NCBI GenBank assembly: GCA_018816815.1
Contig: JAHIVD010000013.1
Coordinates: forward strand, 1-23,912
DNA: 23,912 nucleotides
Reading direction: 5' to 3'
From: Patescibacteria group bacterium
GTDB lineage: Bacteria; Patescibacteriota; Microgenomatia; Daviesbacterales; UBA10151
In this document: positions 15,305 through 22,059 of the stretch, piece after piece
Layout: each line of letters begins with the position of its first letter
Numbering within the stretch: the stretch's first letter is position 1
Made by a program: the position numbers and the translations under genes
The notes under the pieces: model-generated
Database searches by the model: none
What the model was told of the DNA's origin: nothing
The model's input: only the letters and a program-made list of their open reading frames with translations

Positions 15305-15391
15305 GCCCAGGTGCTGGAATTGGTAGACAGTGCAGCCTTAAGAGCTGTTGTCCGCAAGGACGTGAGGGTTCGAGTCCCTCCCTGGGCACCA
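15305..15391 (+). tRNA. tRNA-Leu (anticodon UAA), CCA encoded
   Basis: Acceptor stem GCCCAGG (15305-15311) pairs with CCTGGGC (15381-15387), followed by discriminator A and an encoded CCA. The anticodon loop CTTAAGA gives UAA. The long variable arm (GTCCGCAAGGAC type) marks it as a class II leucine tRNA, and the T-arm GGTTCGAGTCC is standard. It is transcribed alone. Confidence 0.97.
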
Positions 15392-15428
15392 ACGAACATA
15401 TTTTACCAAAAATTACTAACGCTTCATA

Positions 15429-15689
15429 GTCGCTCAAGGGTTTGCGACAGAAAAAGGGGTTTAAGGGGAAAATGAATGTCGCAAACCTCTTTCGCTCCAT
15501 ACCATTTACGACGCCAACCTCAATCTCGTACCCAACCTCATTACAAATTCCAACCGCAGACATCGCCCAACCAAACAAAAAACATTTGTCGTTGTTCGGT
15601 CGCCTTCGGCGACCTCGCTATCCATCAGCGTTGGAAATTTTCGCGTCCTTTTTCCTTTTCTCACTTCTGATTTATTATTTTTGAGCGAC
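15429..15689. repeat. non-coding interval bounded by inverted repeats
   Basis: GTCGCTCAA (15429-15437) is inverted as TTGAGCGAC (15681-15689). Inside, GGTTTGCGACA just after the left end is inverted as TGTCGCAAACC near 15477-15487, and GGTCGCC-TTC-GGCGACC forms a perfect hairpin at 15598-15614. The base composition (C-rich on the plus strand) differs from its neighbours, and the open frames here do not look like proteins. It resembles a small non-autonomous element next to a tRNA, but no target-site duplication was found. Confidence 0.35.
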
Positions 15690-15713
15690 CCTTATTTTAA
15701 GAGATACCTTATT

Positions 15714-16373
15714 TTACTTCAGTTTTTTCGAAACCATAACTACTCGATGTCTTGGTAATCTAATACCTTTTGGTGTTTGAAATTTTTCCACGTATTTTCC
15801 TAACAGCTCTCTATCTTTTTCCGAATTAAAATCTTCAAAAATAGGGACACCCTGTAAAAATAAATCAATCTTCGTGTAAGAAGGATAATATTCAAAGTAA
15901 TGAAAATTCTCTGCGAAAATAACTTTAAAACCAAGATCCTGGAGTTCCTTTAAATTTTCATCCAATCTTGACTTATCCCATTTTCCATAACCCTGCCCTC
16001 TGCCAAATATCATTTTCAGCTCTACCGTATCCATCTCTCCTATTCCAATCTCAAGATAATATCCTCCTGTTTTGAGAATCCTGTAATACTCTTTGTAAAA
16101 AGTGGGTCCTCTTCTGCAATAGGCTACATCAAAAAAAGAATCCTCAAATGAGGTATGTTCTGCATCTTGTAAAGAATACTCGACATTTTTACTTCCTTCA
16201 TCGCTACTGTGACTTTTTGCTATGTCCAGATTTACTTTTGAAGTGTCAATTCCATATACGTTTTTGAAAAAAGGCGCAACAGAAAGAGTAAATTTACCGT
16301 CGGCACACCCAATATCCAATGCTGTTTCATCTTTTGAACAAAAATCTAATAGTTTTTCCTTAAAAATCTGCAT
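15714..16373 (-). CDS. class I SAM-dependent methyltransferase
   Basis: The 219-residue product begins with a short helix and a standard motif I, LDIGCADGKF (residues 19-28), then VYGIDTSK for the SAM ribose and YYRILKTGGYYLEIGIG for the post-III strand. It belongs to the Methyltransf_11/25 type; the C-terminal part (FRGQGYGKWDKSR-like, then 'LPRHRVVMVSKKL') is not diagnostic of a substrate. It lies 112 nt beyond the second methyltransferase of the RiPP locus on the same strand, with a hairpin directly before its ATG, so membership in the locus is possible but unproven. Confidence 0.82.
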   Translation of the reverse strand: MQIFKEKLLDFCSKDETALDIGCADGKFTLSVAPFFKNVYGIDTSKVNLDIAKSHSSDEGSKNVEYSLQDAEHTSFEDSFFDVAYCRRGPTFYKEYYRILKTGGYYLEIGIGEMDTVELKMIFGRGQGYGKWDKSRLDENLKELQDLGFKVIFAENFHYFEYYPSYTKIDLFLQGVPIFEDFNSEKDRELLGKYVEKFQTPKGIRLPRHRVVMVSKKLK

Positions 16374-16378
16374 TACCA

Positions 16379-16406
16379 GCTATACTTCCCATAAGTGAAG
16401 TATAGC
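16379..16406 (-). promoter_or_regulatory. 10-bp inverted repeat in front of the 16373 start
   Basis: GCTATACTTC (16379-16388) and GAAGTATAGC (16397-16406) form a perfect 10-bp stem with an 8-nt loop, ending 6 nt before the methyltransferase ATG. One arm contains TATACT, a -10-like hexamer. There is no T-run, so an operator or a leader hairpin is more likely than a terminator. The remaining gap to 16486 shows nothing else. Confidence 0.5.
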
Positions 16407-16485
16407 AAAATAACCAGCAGCAAGTGGAATAACCTATCGCCTTAGAACTGTTAAAACACAGATAAAATTTAGATATCTCTCAGCC

Positions 16486-17343
16486 CTATTTTTGAATGTC
16501 TGCTGTGATAACAAAATATCCTGCATGGTTTTTAACAAACAAGTTTCCTATTGTTGATAGTAACCCACCTAATTTTAAAAGGGCAATAGATTCTGTTGAC
16601 AGACTATATAGAGTAGATATATCTTGCTCTGTGGAAGAAATGGTCGGGATAGTAGCTGCAATGCTACCTGTTATGTTTTGGCACAAAATATTTTGGAAAT
16701 TTAGTTTAATTAGTTGCTGGGTGAAGGTATAGAAATTTTCGAAATTAGGAATACCCGCTTCTTTTCTAAGTGCAGATAGTCCTAACTGATCTTCCTCGCT
16801 GAGGTCATCGTTTAACATAAATATATCTGCGATTATGATTTTTCCTCCAGGTTTCAATACACGAGATGCTTCTAAAAGTAATTTACTTTTATCCTGTGCA
16901 TGAATTAAACTTTCGCAAAAGAAAATTCTATCAAAAGAGTTATCTCTAAAAGCCAGGTTAAGGTAATCTTGTTTTGAAAAAAATACAGTGGGAAAATCAA
17001 CTTGTTGTTGATAAGCAACTCTGAGATGATTATCTAAAAAATCTACACCATACACTTTAGCCTTAGGATATAAACTAGTGATTTCAAAGCCTAAAGTACC
17101 CGTACCGCATCCTGCATCTAATATTTGTTGTCCATCATGAAGGTCAGCATCCTTAATTAATTTTTTTTCCATAAGCTCAGAAGCTGATTCACCCTGTCCT
17201 GGAAAATTATTGTCATCCCGATATCCTATGTGCATACTATATGCCACACCTTTATTGATGCTGGTTCCTTCTTTTTTAAATATGGAGGCATAATTTTTGT
17301 AATATGCGGACATTCTCTCTATTGACTCTTTTGACCTATTCAT
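16486..17343 (-). CDS. class I methyltransferase divergent from the RiPP precursor
   Basis: The 285-residue product has an N-terminal helical cap (MHIGYRDD, 37-44, like the 'H-GYW' of Erg6/small-molecule C-methyltransferases), motif I LDAGCGTGTLG (75-85), VYGVDF (about 97-102), and ASRVLKPGGKIIIADIF near the post-III strand. The cap and length fit methyltransferases acting on small molecules or natural products. It shares a 76-bp intergenic region with the precursor gene and is transcribed away from it, so joint regulation and a tailoring role on the peptide are plausible inferences. A lipid or quinone substrate is the alternative. Confidence 0.85.
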   Translation of the reverse strand: MNRSKESIERMSAYYKNYASIFKKEGTSINKGVAYSMHIGYRDDNNFPGQGESASELMEKKLIKDADLHDGQQILDAGCGTGTLGFEITSLYPKAKVYGVDFLDNHLRVAYQQQVDFPTVFFSKQDYLNLAFRDNSFDRIFFCESLIHAQDKSKLLLEASRVLKPGGKIIIADIFMLNDDLSEEDQLGLSALRKEAGIPNFENFYTFTQQLIKLNFQNILCQNITGSIAATIPTISSTEQDISTLYSLSTESIALLKLGGLLSTIGNLFVKNHAGYFVITADIQK

Positions 17344-17376
17344 AGTATTGTAAGTTTGTATTTTAATCTATTATTC

Positions 17377-17394
17377 TATAATTTGTTATAACAA
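17377..17394 (+). promoter_or_regulatory. promoter and palindrome of the RiPP operon
   Basis: A perfect TATAAT at 17377-17382 lies 38 nt before the precursor ATG; a weak TTGTAT at 17356-17361 precedes it by 15 nt. Immediately after the -10 box is a perfect 12-bp palindrome, TTGTTATAACAA (17383-17394), covering the expected start of transcription. This is a typical operator position. Confidence 0.5.
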
Positions 17395-17419
17395 GTTTAA
17401 AGAAAGGAGGTAAAATATC

Positions 17420-17593
17420 ATGAGTCGTCCAGAACAACGGGAAAGTAACATGGCGGATGCAAAAGAGTTTCAAGTAGGGCGTCAAGGTATAAAGGAAGCA
17501 AGGGCTCTTTTGTGTACACCACAGCCACCGCCCCCACCAAGATGCAGACCGGGCCCTCCGCCTTTGTGCAGTCCTTGTCGTCTAGATAAGTAG
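17420..17593 (+). CDS. RiPP precursor peptide, Cys/Pro-rich core
   Basis: The 57-residue peptide is encoded 74 nt before the YcaO gene. Its RBS, AAAGGAGG at 17403-17410, is the best in the window and sits 9 nt before the ATG. Residues 1-30 form a charged leader with no cysteine (MSRPEQRESN, then FQVGRQGIKEARAL). Residues 31-57 are the putative core: LCTPQPPPPPRC, RPGPPPLCSPC and RLDK, with four cysteines (32, 42, 50, 53), Thr33 and Ser51 as heterocyclisable residues, and eleven or so prolines. The size, bipartite layout and position before YcaO, SagB-type and M16 genes identify it as a precursor; the cleavage site and modification pattern are inferences. It resembles no named RiPP class I know. 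Confidence 0.85.
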   Translation: MSRPEQRESNMADAKEFQVGRQGIKEARALLCTPQPPPPPRCRPGPPPLCSPCRLDK

Positions 17594-17614
17594 ATTACAG
17601 TGTGAGCAAATTAG

Positions 17615-17652
17615 TACAGCAACCCTTTTTGTTACATAGGTGAATTGCTGTA
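17615..17652 (+). promoter_or_regulatory. hairpin between precursor and YcaO genes
   Basis: TACAGCAA (17615-17622) and TTGCTGTA (17645-17652) form a perfect 8-bp stem with a 22-nt loop. In RiPP operons a stem here often lets precursor message exceed enzyme message. No T-run follows, so it may act through RNA stability instead of termination. Confidence 0.45.
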
Positions 17653-17666
17653 TCCAGAAGTAGAAA

Positions 17667-18971
17667 ATGAACGTAAGTAATTTTTTTGATAGGATAAGTA
17701 GGTTCATAGTTGATAACCCCAAAATTGTAAAAGAGATATATAAAACTCCAAATTATAATGATGAACCCCAACTATATCAGTACTCTGCACAATTTGCAGA
17801 CGGTAATTCATTAAAAGTGTCGATGAATTCAATAGCTTCGGGAACATCATTTGACAAAAATAACGCGTTATTGAAGCTAATAGGAGAAACAGCAGAAAGG
17901 TATTCCTTGAGCACTTATGATAGAAATACACTGGTTAATAAGAGTTTTAATCAATTGGTCAATAATAAAGAAAATGTCCTTGATCTACTACAATTAGCTT
18001 TACTTCCTGAGTTTTTTGGAGAAAGCAAAAGAGAAGTTCTCAAAGACAGTAAATTCTCTTGGATTCTGGGTAAATCCTTAATTACCGATACGAAAATTAT
18101 GGTACCTGCACAGCTTGTTTATGTTCCATACTTGTATCATAAATCTGAGCCTATTCTTCAATTGCCAATCTCAACGGGAGCGGCAGCTGGAGAGACAATA
18201 TACGATGCAATTTATCGAGGTATTTGTGAAGTTGTAGAAAGAGATTCTTTTATGATTCATTATTATAATGAGCTTAATTCTCCTCGCGTAGATCTTCAAG
18301 TTTTAGGAGATGAAAAAATTTTAAAAATTATTGAAAGATTCAAAAGGTATAATTTAGAATTATGCGTTAATGATATAACAACTGATATTAATGTTTCTGC
18401 TGTTGTAGCTACTGTTATTGATAGAACTGGTATGGGGCCTGCAGTTTGTGTTGGACTTAAGGCGGGATTTGATATGAACCAAAATGTGATTGGCGCTATT
18501 GAAGAGGCTCTTATGATTCGTTCATGGATTCGAGATGAATATGCGTATTTGAAGCCTAAACATAGTCCTCCTCAGATAATTAGCAGTATAGAGGAACGAG
18601 CGAATTTTTGGTATCCTAAAAATACAATTCATTATCTGGATTTTTGGTTAAGTGCGAAAAATAACAAGAGTCCGTATAAATTACGCAAATTTAGACGAAA
18701 TTCTTATCAAGAAAAAGTTAGGGAATTGATAAGGATCTTGGCGTCTAAAGGGTATGACGTTATTTATGTTGACATAACTGCTCCCGCGATACATAAGTAT
18801 GGTGTAAAGGTGGTTAAAGTTATTATACCTCAGTTGCAACCGTTGCATTTAGATGAAAAATATCCGTATCTTACTTTCCCAAGATTATATAATACACCCA
18901 TAGATATGGGAGTATTGGGAAAACCTAAGGCACTCAAGGATCTCAATAGTATTCCCCATCCATTTTTATGA
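17667..18971 (+). CDS. YcaO-family cyclodehydratase (TOMM D-type)
   Basis: The 434-residue product belongs to the YcaO family, which uses ATP to activate peptide backbone amides. Nucleotide-site motifs are visible: GETAERYS (73-80), STGAAAG (169-175) and EVVERDSF (188-195). The C-terminus ends in SIPHPFL (428-434), the proline-rich tail typical of azoline-forming TOMM cyclodehydratases, where it enters the active site. The length matches a D protein alone; no E1-like C domain is fused, and none is encoded nearby. The expected role is conversion of core Cys (and perhaps Ser/Thr) to thiazolines. The start follows a weak AGAAG; the TGA stop overlaps the next ATG by 4 nt. Confidence 0.93.
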   Translation: MNVSNFFDRISRFIVDNPKIVKEIYKTPNYNDEPQLYQYSAQFADGNSLKVSMNSIASGTSFDKNNALLKLIGETAERYSLSTYDRNTLVNKSFNQLVNNKENVLDLLQLALLPEFFGESKREVLKDSKFSWILGKSLITDTKIMVPAQLVYVPYLYHKSEPILQLPISTGAAAGETIYDAIYRGICEVVERDSFMIHYYNELNSPRVDLQVLGDEKILKIIERFKRYNLELCVNDITTDINVSAVVATVIDRTGMGPAVCVGLKAGFDMNQNVIGAIEEALMIRSWIRDEYAYLKPKHSPPQIISSIEERANFWYPKNTIHYLDFWLSAKNNKSPYKLRKFRRNSYQEKVRELIRILASKGYDVIYVDITAPAIHKYGVKVVKVIIPQLQPLHLDEKYPYLTFPRLYNTPIDMGVLGKPKALKDLNSIPHPFL

Positions 18972-19750
18972 AAAAAAATTATAAAAAGAGATTATTGAAC
19001 ATGATTGACGAAAAGGAGTATTTGTCGGATAAATTTAACCGAACTACTAATAACAAAAATCTTGATGCTGGGGGGCGTAAAAAGATTCCTGAATCATGGA
19101 GTAAGATTCATTTTAAAACTTATCCACGTTTTAATAAAGTTAAATTAACAAGATCTTTTTCCAAGAAGAAGATCTCTTTGTTATCTGTCCTAAACAAAAG
19201 ACGTTCGACCAGAACATTTTCAGGTGTGTCTATTTCGATAAAAGATTTATCTTATTTACTATTATATTCAGGTGGCATAGTAAACCCAGGAATGGTTTTG
19301 GATGAAAGTCGAAGGTCTTATCCTTCAGCAGGAGCGCGCTATCCTCTTGAAGTGTATCCGTTAGTCATTATTGGTAACGAAGAAATAAAAGCAGGTTTAT
19401 ATCATTATAATGTGAAAGAGCATACTTTAGAGGTTATCCTAGAGGAAGATTTAAAACAATGGCTGCTTGAATCTACGGGTAATTTCAAACCAATAACCAA
19501 AGCGAGTGTAGTTTTTATTATTACAGGGGTTCTTGATCGGGCTCGGGTGAAATACGGCGATAGAGGATATCGGTATGTATTAATTGAAGCAGGGCATATG
19601 GCCCAAAATTTACTACTTTTATCTACTGGATTAGGAATGGCAAATTTGGCAGTGGGAGGGTATATAGATTTTAAAGTTACTCAATTGTTGGATCTGGAGT
19701 TAGTGAAAGAGGCCCCGCTATATATGATTGCTGTAGGAGGATATGTCTAA
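18968..19750 (+). CDS. SagB-type FMN-dependent azoline dehydrogenase
   Basis: The 260-residue product is a nitroreductase-fold protein of the SagB/McbC type, which oxidises azolines to aromatic azoles with FMN. Visible signatures are RRSTRTFSG (78-86), RSYPSAGARYPLEVY (116-130), GLYHYN (143-148) and KYGDRGYRY (195-203), the last matching the Lys/Tyr-rich catalytic segment of SagB-type enzymes, plus AGHMAQNLLL (208-217). The first 65 residues are basic and lack a motif. The ATG overlaps the YcaO stop (ATGA), so translation is coupled, which ties oxidation to heterocyclisation. A housekeeping nitroreductase is unlikely given the match and position. Confidence 0.92.
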   Translation: MKKNYKKRLLNMIDEKEYLSDKFNRTTNNKNLDAGGRKKIPESWSKIHFKTYPRFNKVKLTRSFSKKKISLLSVLNKRRSTRTFSGVSISIKDLSYLLLYSGGIVNPGMVLDESRRSYPSAGARYPLEVYPLVIIGNEEIKAGLYHYNVKEHTLEVILEEDLKQWLLESTGNFKPITKASVVFIITGVLDRARVKYGDRGYRYVLIEAGHMAQNLLLLSTGLGMANLAVGGYIDFKVTQLLDLELVKEAPLYMIAVGGYV

Positions 19751-21032
19751 ACATAATTTAATCAGATTAAAAAACGGTTTGACGTTAATTTTAGAACAAG
19801 TGTCAACAGTTCGTTCTGTTTCTGTTTCCATTGGTGTTAGAGCAGGCTCCCGTTATGAAACAAAAGAAACAGCAGGTTTGGCACACTTTTTGGAGCATAT
19901 GTTATTTGAAGGCACAAAACTATTTCCAACAGCGAAAAAATTAGCAGAACAAATTGAAAAAGTAGGCGGTTACTCTGGTGCATATACCGATCGTGAGTAT
20001 GTTATTTATCATGTTAAAGTTTTTGAGAAACATTTAGAACTAGCTTTTGAGTATCTTTCCCAAATTATTTTTGATTCAACTTTGGAATTGAATAATATCG
20101 AAAAGGAGAAAAGCATTGTTTTGGAGGAAATAAAGCGAGTAATGGATAATCCCGAACAAGCAATTTGGGAAGAATGGATGAAATGGGTATGGGGTGAGGA
20201 TCAACCGCTTGGTCGTTCGGTATTGGGAGACAAAGATACAGTCCAAAATATCACTGGATCAAAATTACGGACGTACTTACAAGACTTATATGTACCCCAA
20301 AACATGATACTTACAGTGGTGGGGAATTTTTCTTTACTAAAGGCAAAAGAATATGTCCAGAAATACTTTAACGTAAAGATGACAGGTAAGATTTCTGCGC
20401 TAAAAAGGATAGAGTTGCCCAAGCGCAAGATTCAAACTAAAGTTGTAAATTCAGATACACAACAGGTCCAACTCGTTTGTGGTTTTATTACTGGTGTTTC
20501 ATATTCACATAAGGATAGATTTGTAATGAGGTTATTGGCGGAGATTCTAAGTGGGGGAGTAAGTGCCAGGATATTTCAAAAACTCATTTATGAGTTGGGA
20601 ATTGCTTATTCTGCCGGAGCGTATAGTATGGAGTTTAAAGATACGGGAATATCATTTATTTTTGGTGGATTTGCCAAAGAGAATATCGAGAAAGCAATAA
20701 CGACTATTTTTGATGAATTAAGAGAAATCAATACTAAAAGCGTCTCTTCTGATGAATTGATTAGTGCAAAGGAGAGAAGTATAGCCAAATTATATTTTTC
20801 TGCAGAAAAACCAGATTATCTTGCTGATTTATATGCGACACAATTTGCAACAGAAGGGGAAATGATGACGATAGAAGAATTGTCTGAGCAAATAAACAAG
20901 GTGAGCTCAATGGATATTAAAAGGGTTATGCAAAAATATTTTAATAATTCAGATGCATATATTATATTGCGAGGTCCTGTAGGGCAAGATCAAGTAGAAA
21001 TAATTGATAAAATAAGAGATAAAATTACGTAG
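19743..21032 (+). CDS. M16 zinc metallopeptidase, candidate leader protease
   Basis: The 429-residue product has the inverted zinc motif HFLEH (residues 48-52) in GLAHFLEHMLFEGT, with the distal glutamate about 76 residues later (E128/E129 in VLEEI). It contains both halves of an M16B subunit, so it can form an active chamber as a dimer. It is cytosolic, with no signal peptide. It overlaps the dehydrogenase gene by 8 nt, with the RBS GGAGG inside that gene. M16 enzymes cut small peptides and serve as maturation proteases in other RiPP systems (for example AlbE/AlbF of subtilosin and PqqF). Leader removal is the likely role here; a general peptidase is the alternative. Confidence 0.92.
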   Translation: MSKHNLIRLKNGLTLILEQVSTVRSVSVSIGVRAGSRYETKETAGLAHFLEHMLFEGTKLFPTAKKLAEQIEKVGGYSGAYTDREYVIYHVKVFEKHLELAFEYLSQIIFDSTLELNNIEKEKSIVLEEIKRVMDNPEQAIWEEWMKWVWGEDQPLGRSVLGDKDTVQNITGSKLRTYLQDLYVPQNMILTVVGNFSLLKAKEYVQKYFNVKMTGKISALKRIELPKRKIQTKVVNSDTQQVQLVCGFITGVSYSHKDRFVMRLLAEILSGGVSARIFQKLIYELGIAYSAGAYSMEFKDTGISFIFGGFAKENIEKAITTIFDELREINTKSVSSDELISAKERSIAKLYFSAEKPDYLADLYATQFATEGEMMTIEELSEQINKVSSMDIKRVMQKYFNNSDAYIILRGPVGQDQVEIIDKIRDKIT

Positions 21033-21165
21033 TTAAAAAATATCCCCATCTCATCTTAAACTTTTCAGGAGTAAATGTTTGATCTTTAGTTATTCCAACA
21101 ATAGCTCTGATTAAGCCACCAATTAAACCAGAAATAATATGTGCAGTTGTAACCTCCATATTCAT
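21025..21165 (-). CDS. 46-residue membrane ORF, perhaps truncated
   Basis: The ATG at 21165 overlaps the TGA of the TrpR-like gene (ATGA), a sign of a real coupled gene. The product has one amphipathic-hydrophobic helix with a glycine pattern (AHIISGLIGGLIRAIVGITK) and a short tail, MRWGYFLTT. Its stop at 21025-21027 lies inside the last codons of the M16 gene on the other strand, an 8-nt antisense overlap. The abrupt end within a hydrophobic stretch suggests that a longer gene was cut where the RiPP operon begins. No family is recognised. Confidence 0.55.
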   Translation of the reverse strand: MNMEVTTAHIISGLIGGLIRAIVGITKDQTFTPEKFKMRWGYFLTT

Positions 21166-21464
21166 TTTTTCTTAGCACCACCACCCTTCGATTTAAAAAC
21201 TTTTTCAAGTCCACCTTTACCATATTTCAAAACCTGCCCAATTTTAGAAACTGTAGCAGTAGATGTTCCAACACTTTCAGAAATTTCATCATAGCTTTTT
21301 CCATTAAGTATTAACTTTGCTATTTTTAATCTTTGGGCTAAGTCAAGTATTTCTTCTTCAGTTAGTAAATCATCTAAAAAGAGAGGCAAGACTTTTGAAG
21401 ACTTTAATTTACTGAAGGTATCAGCGAGCAGCTTTTTATCTTTTTCCAGATTAGGTTTACCCAT
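21162..21464 (-). CDS. TrpR-like DNA-binding protein (YerC/YecD family)
   Basis: The 100-residue product matches the small TrpR-superfamily YerC/YecD proteins: a helical N-terminus, LTEEEILDLAQRLKIAKLIL (about 34-53), and the helix-turn-helix SYDEISESVGTSTATVSKI (58-76), ending in a Lys/Gly-rich tail. These proteins bind DNA as dimers; their regulon is not known, and the ligand site of TrpR itself is not expected. It is the first gene of a minus-strand pair with the 46-residue ORF. It is not in the same transcription unit as the RiPP genes, so a link to their control is only a possibility. Confidence 0.88.
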   Translation of the reverse strand: MGKPNLEKDKKLLADTFSKLKSSKVLPLFLDDLLTEEEILDLAQRLKIAKLILNGKSYDEISESVGTSTATVSKIGQVLKYGKGGLEKVFKSKGGGAKKK

Positions 21465-21488
21465 ATGCTTTTATAGTATCAAAACTTT

Positions 21489-22002
21489 TTACTTACTCCA
21501 AATTCCTCGCTTATTTTTCTTTGCTTCTTCTTGAGCCTTTAATAATTGGTCTGCATAAATAAAAGGCTTCTTCTTTTGGTAAACCACAACTTGTGCCATC
21601 CCAAGTCTTGCTATTTCAACTGAAATATTTTTACCACCAATAATAAGGTAGGCTAAGATTCTGCCAAATTTATCACCCTTGTAATTATCATATTCAAGAG
21701 AAACGGTTTTTCCTTCAACTAACTTTTTGTTTTCCTCTGTAGATTCTTTTTCAAAAGGTTCACTGTTTTCAGGAGCAGTAATACCCACATATCTAACAAT
21801 ACTGCCATTTTCTAAAACTATGGTCACCATCAACTACTCTTTTAACTTTAACTTTCTTGGGAAAATAGGAAATATTTTGAGTCTGGTATTTTCCAGTATT
21901 TTCTAAAATTTCTTTGATTTCTTTCTCAACCTTTGTATTTTTAACCAAAGGTAGTACTTCTTCTAGTAAATCTTCAGGAACTGTAATAAGTTTTGATTTC
22001 AT
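21489..22002 (-). pseudogene. thermonuclease (SNase) homologue broken by a frameshift
   Basis: Two frames together make one staphylococcal-nuclease-type protein of about 170 residues. The first (22002 to about 21820) has an extra N-terminal helix region (ITVPEDLLEEVLPLVKN) and the SNase start VKVKRVVDGD. The second (to 21489) continues TIVLENGSIVRYVGITAPE, then DKFGRILAYL and a C-terminal QEEAKKNKRGIW. These match family positions of the catalytic Arg/Glu/Arg (R in VRYVG, R in FGRIL). The break falls in GATGGTGACC near 21825-21835. The 514-nt span is one more than a multiple of three, though the junction itself reads like a lost base within GD-T. No signal peptide is seen. Either a pseudogene or a sequencing error. 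Confidence 0.8.
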
Positions 22003-22022
22003 ACTTTAACCTTTTAACATTG

Positions 22023-22048
22023 TAGCGTTTTACAATAGTACAACGCTA
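22023..22048 (-). promoter_or_regulatory. inverted repeat in the nuclease gene's upstream region
   Basis: TAGCGTT (22023-22029) and AACGCTA (22042-22048) form a 7-bp inverted repeat 21 nt before the nuclease ATG at 22002. On the minus strand TATTGT lies in the loop. It is a possible operator; evidence is limited to symmetry and position. Confidence 0.35.
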
Positions 22049-22059
22049 ATATAAACAGT

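Noticed and set aside
15195..15578. 127-residue minus-strand ORF across tRNA-Leu
   Set aside because: Its middle (LVPREGLEPSRPCGQQLLR) is the antisense translation of the tRNA-Leu gene, a well-known source of false proteins.
15598..15614. GGTCGCC-TTC-GGCGACC hairpin as an intrinsic terminator of tRNA-Leu
   Set aside because: It is followed by TCGCTATCC instead of a T-run and lies over 200 nt past the tRNA.
15442..15684. Basic 80-residue plus-strand ORF after tRNA-Leu
   Set aside because: It spans an inverted-repeat-rich block, has no RBS and no protein-like pattern.
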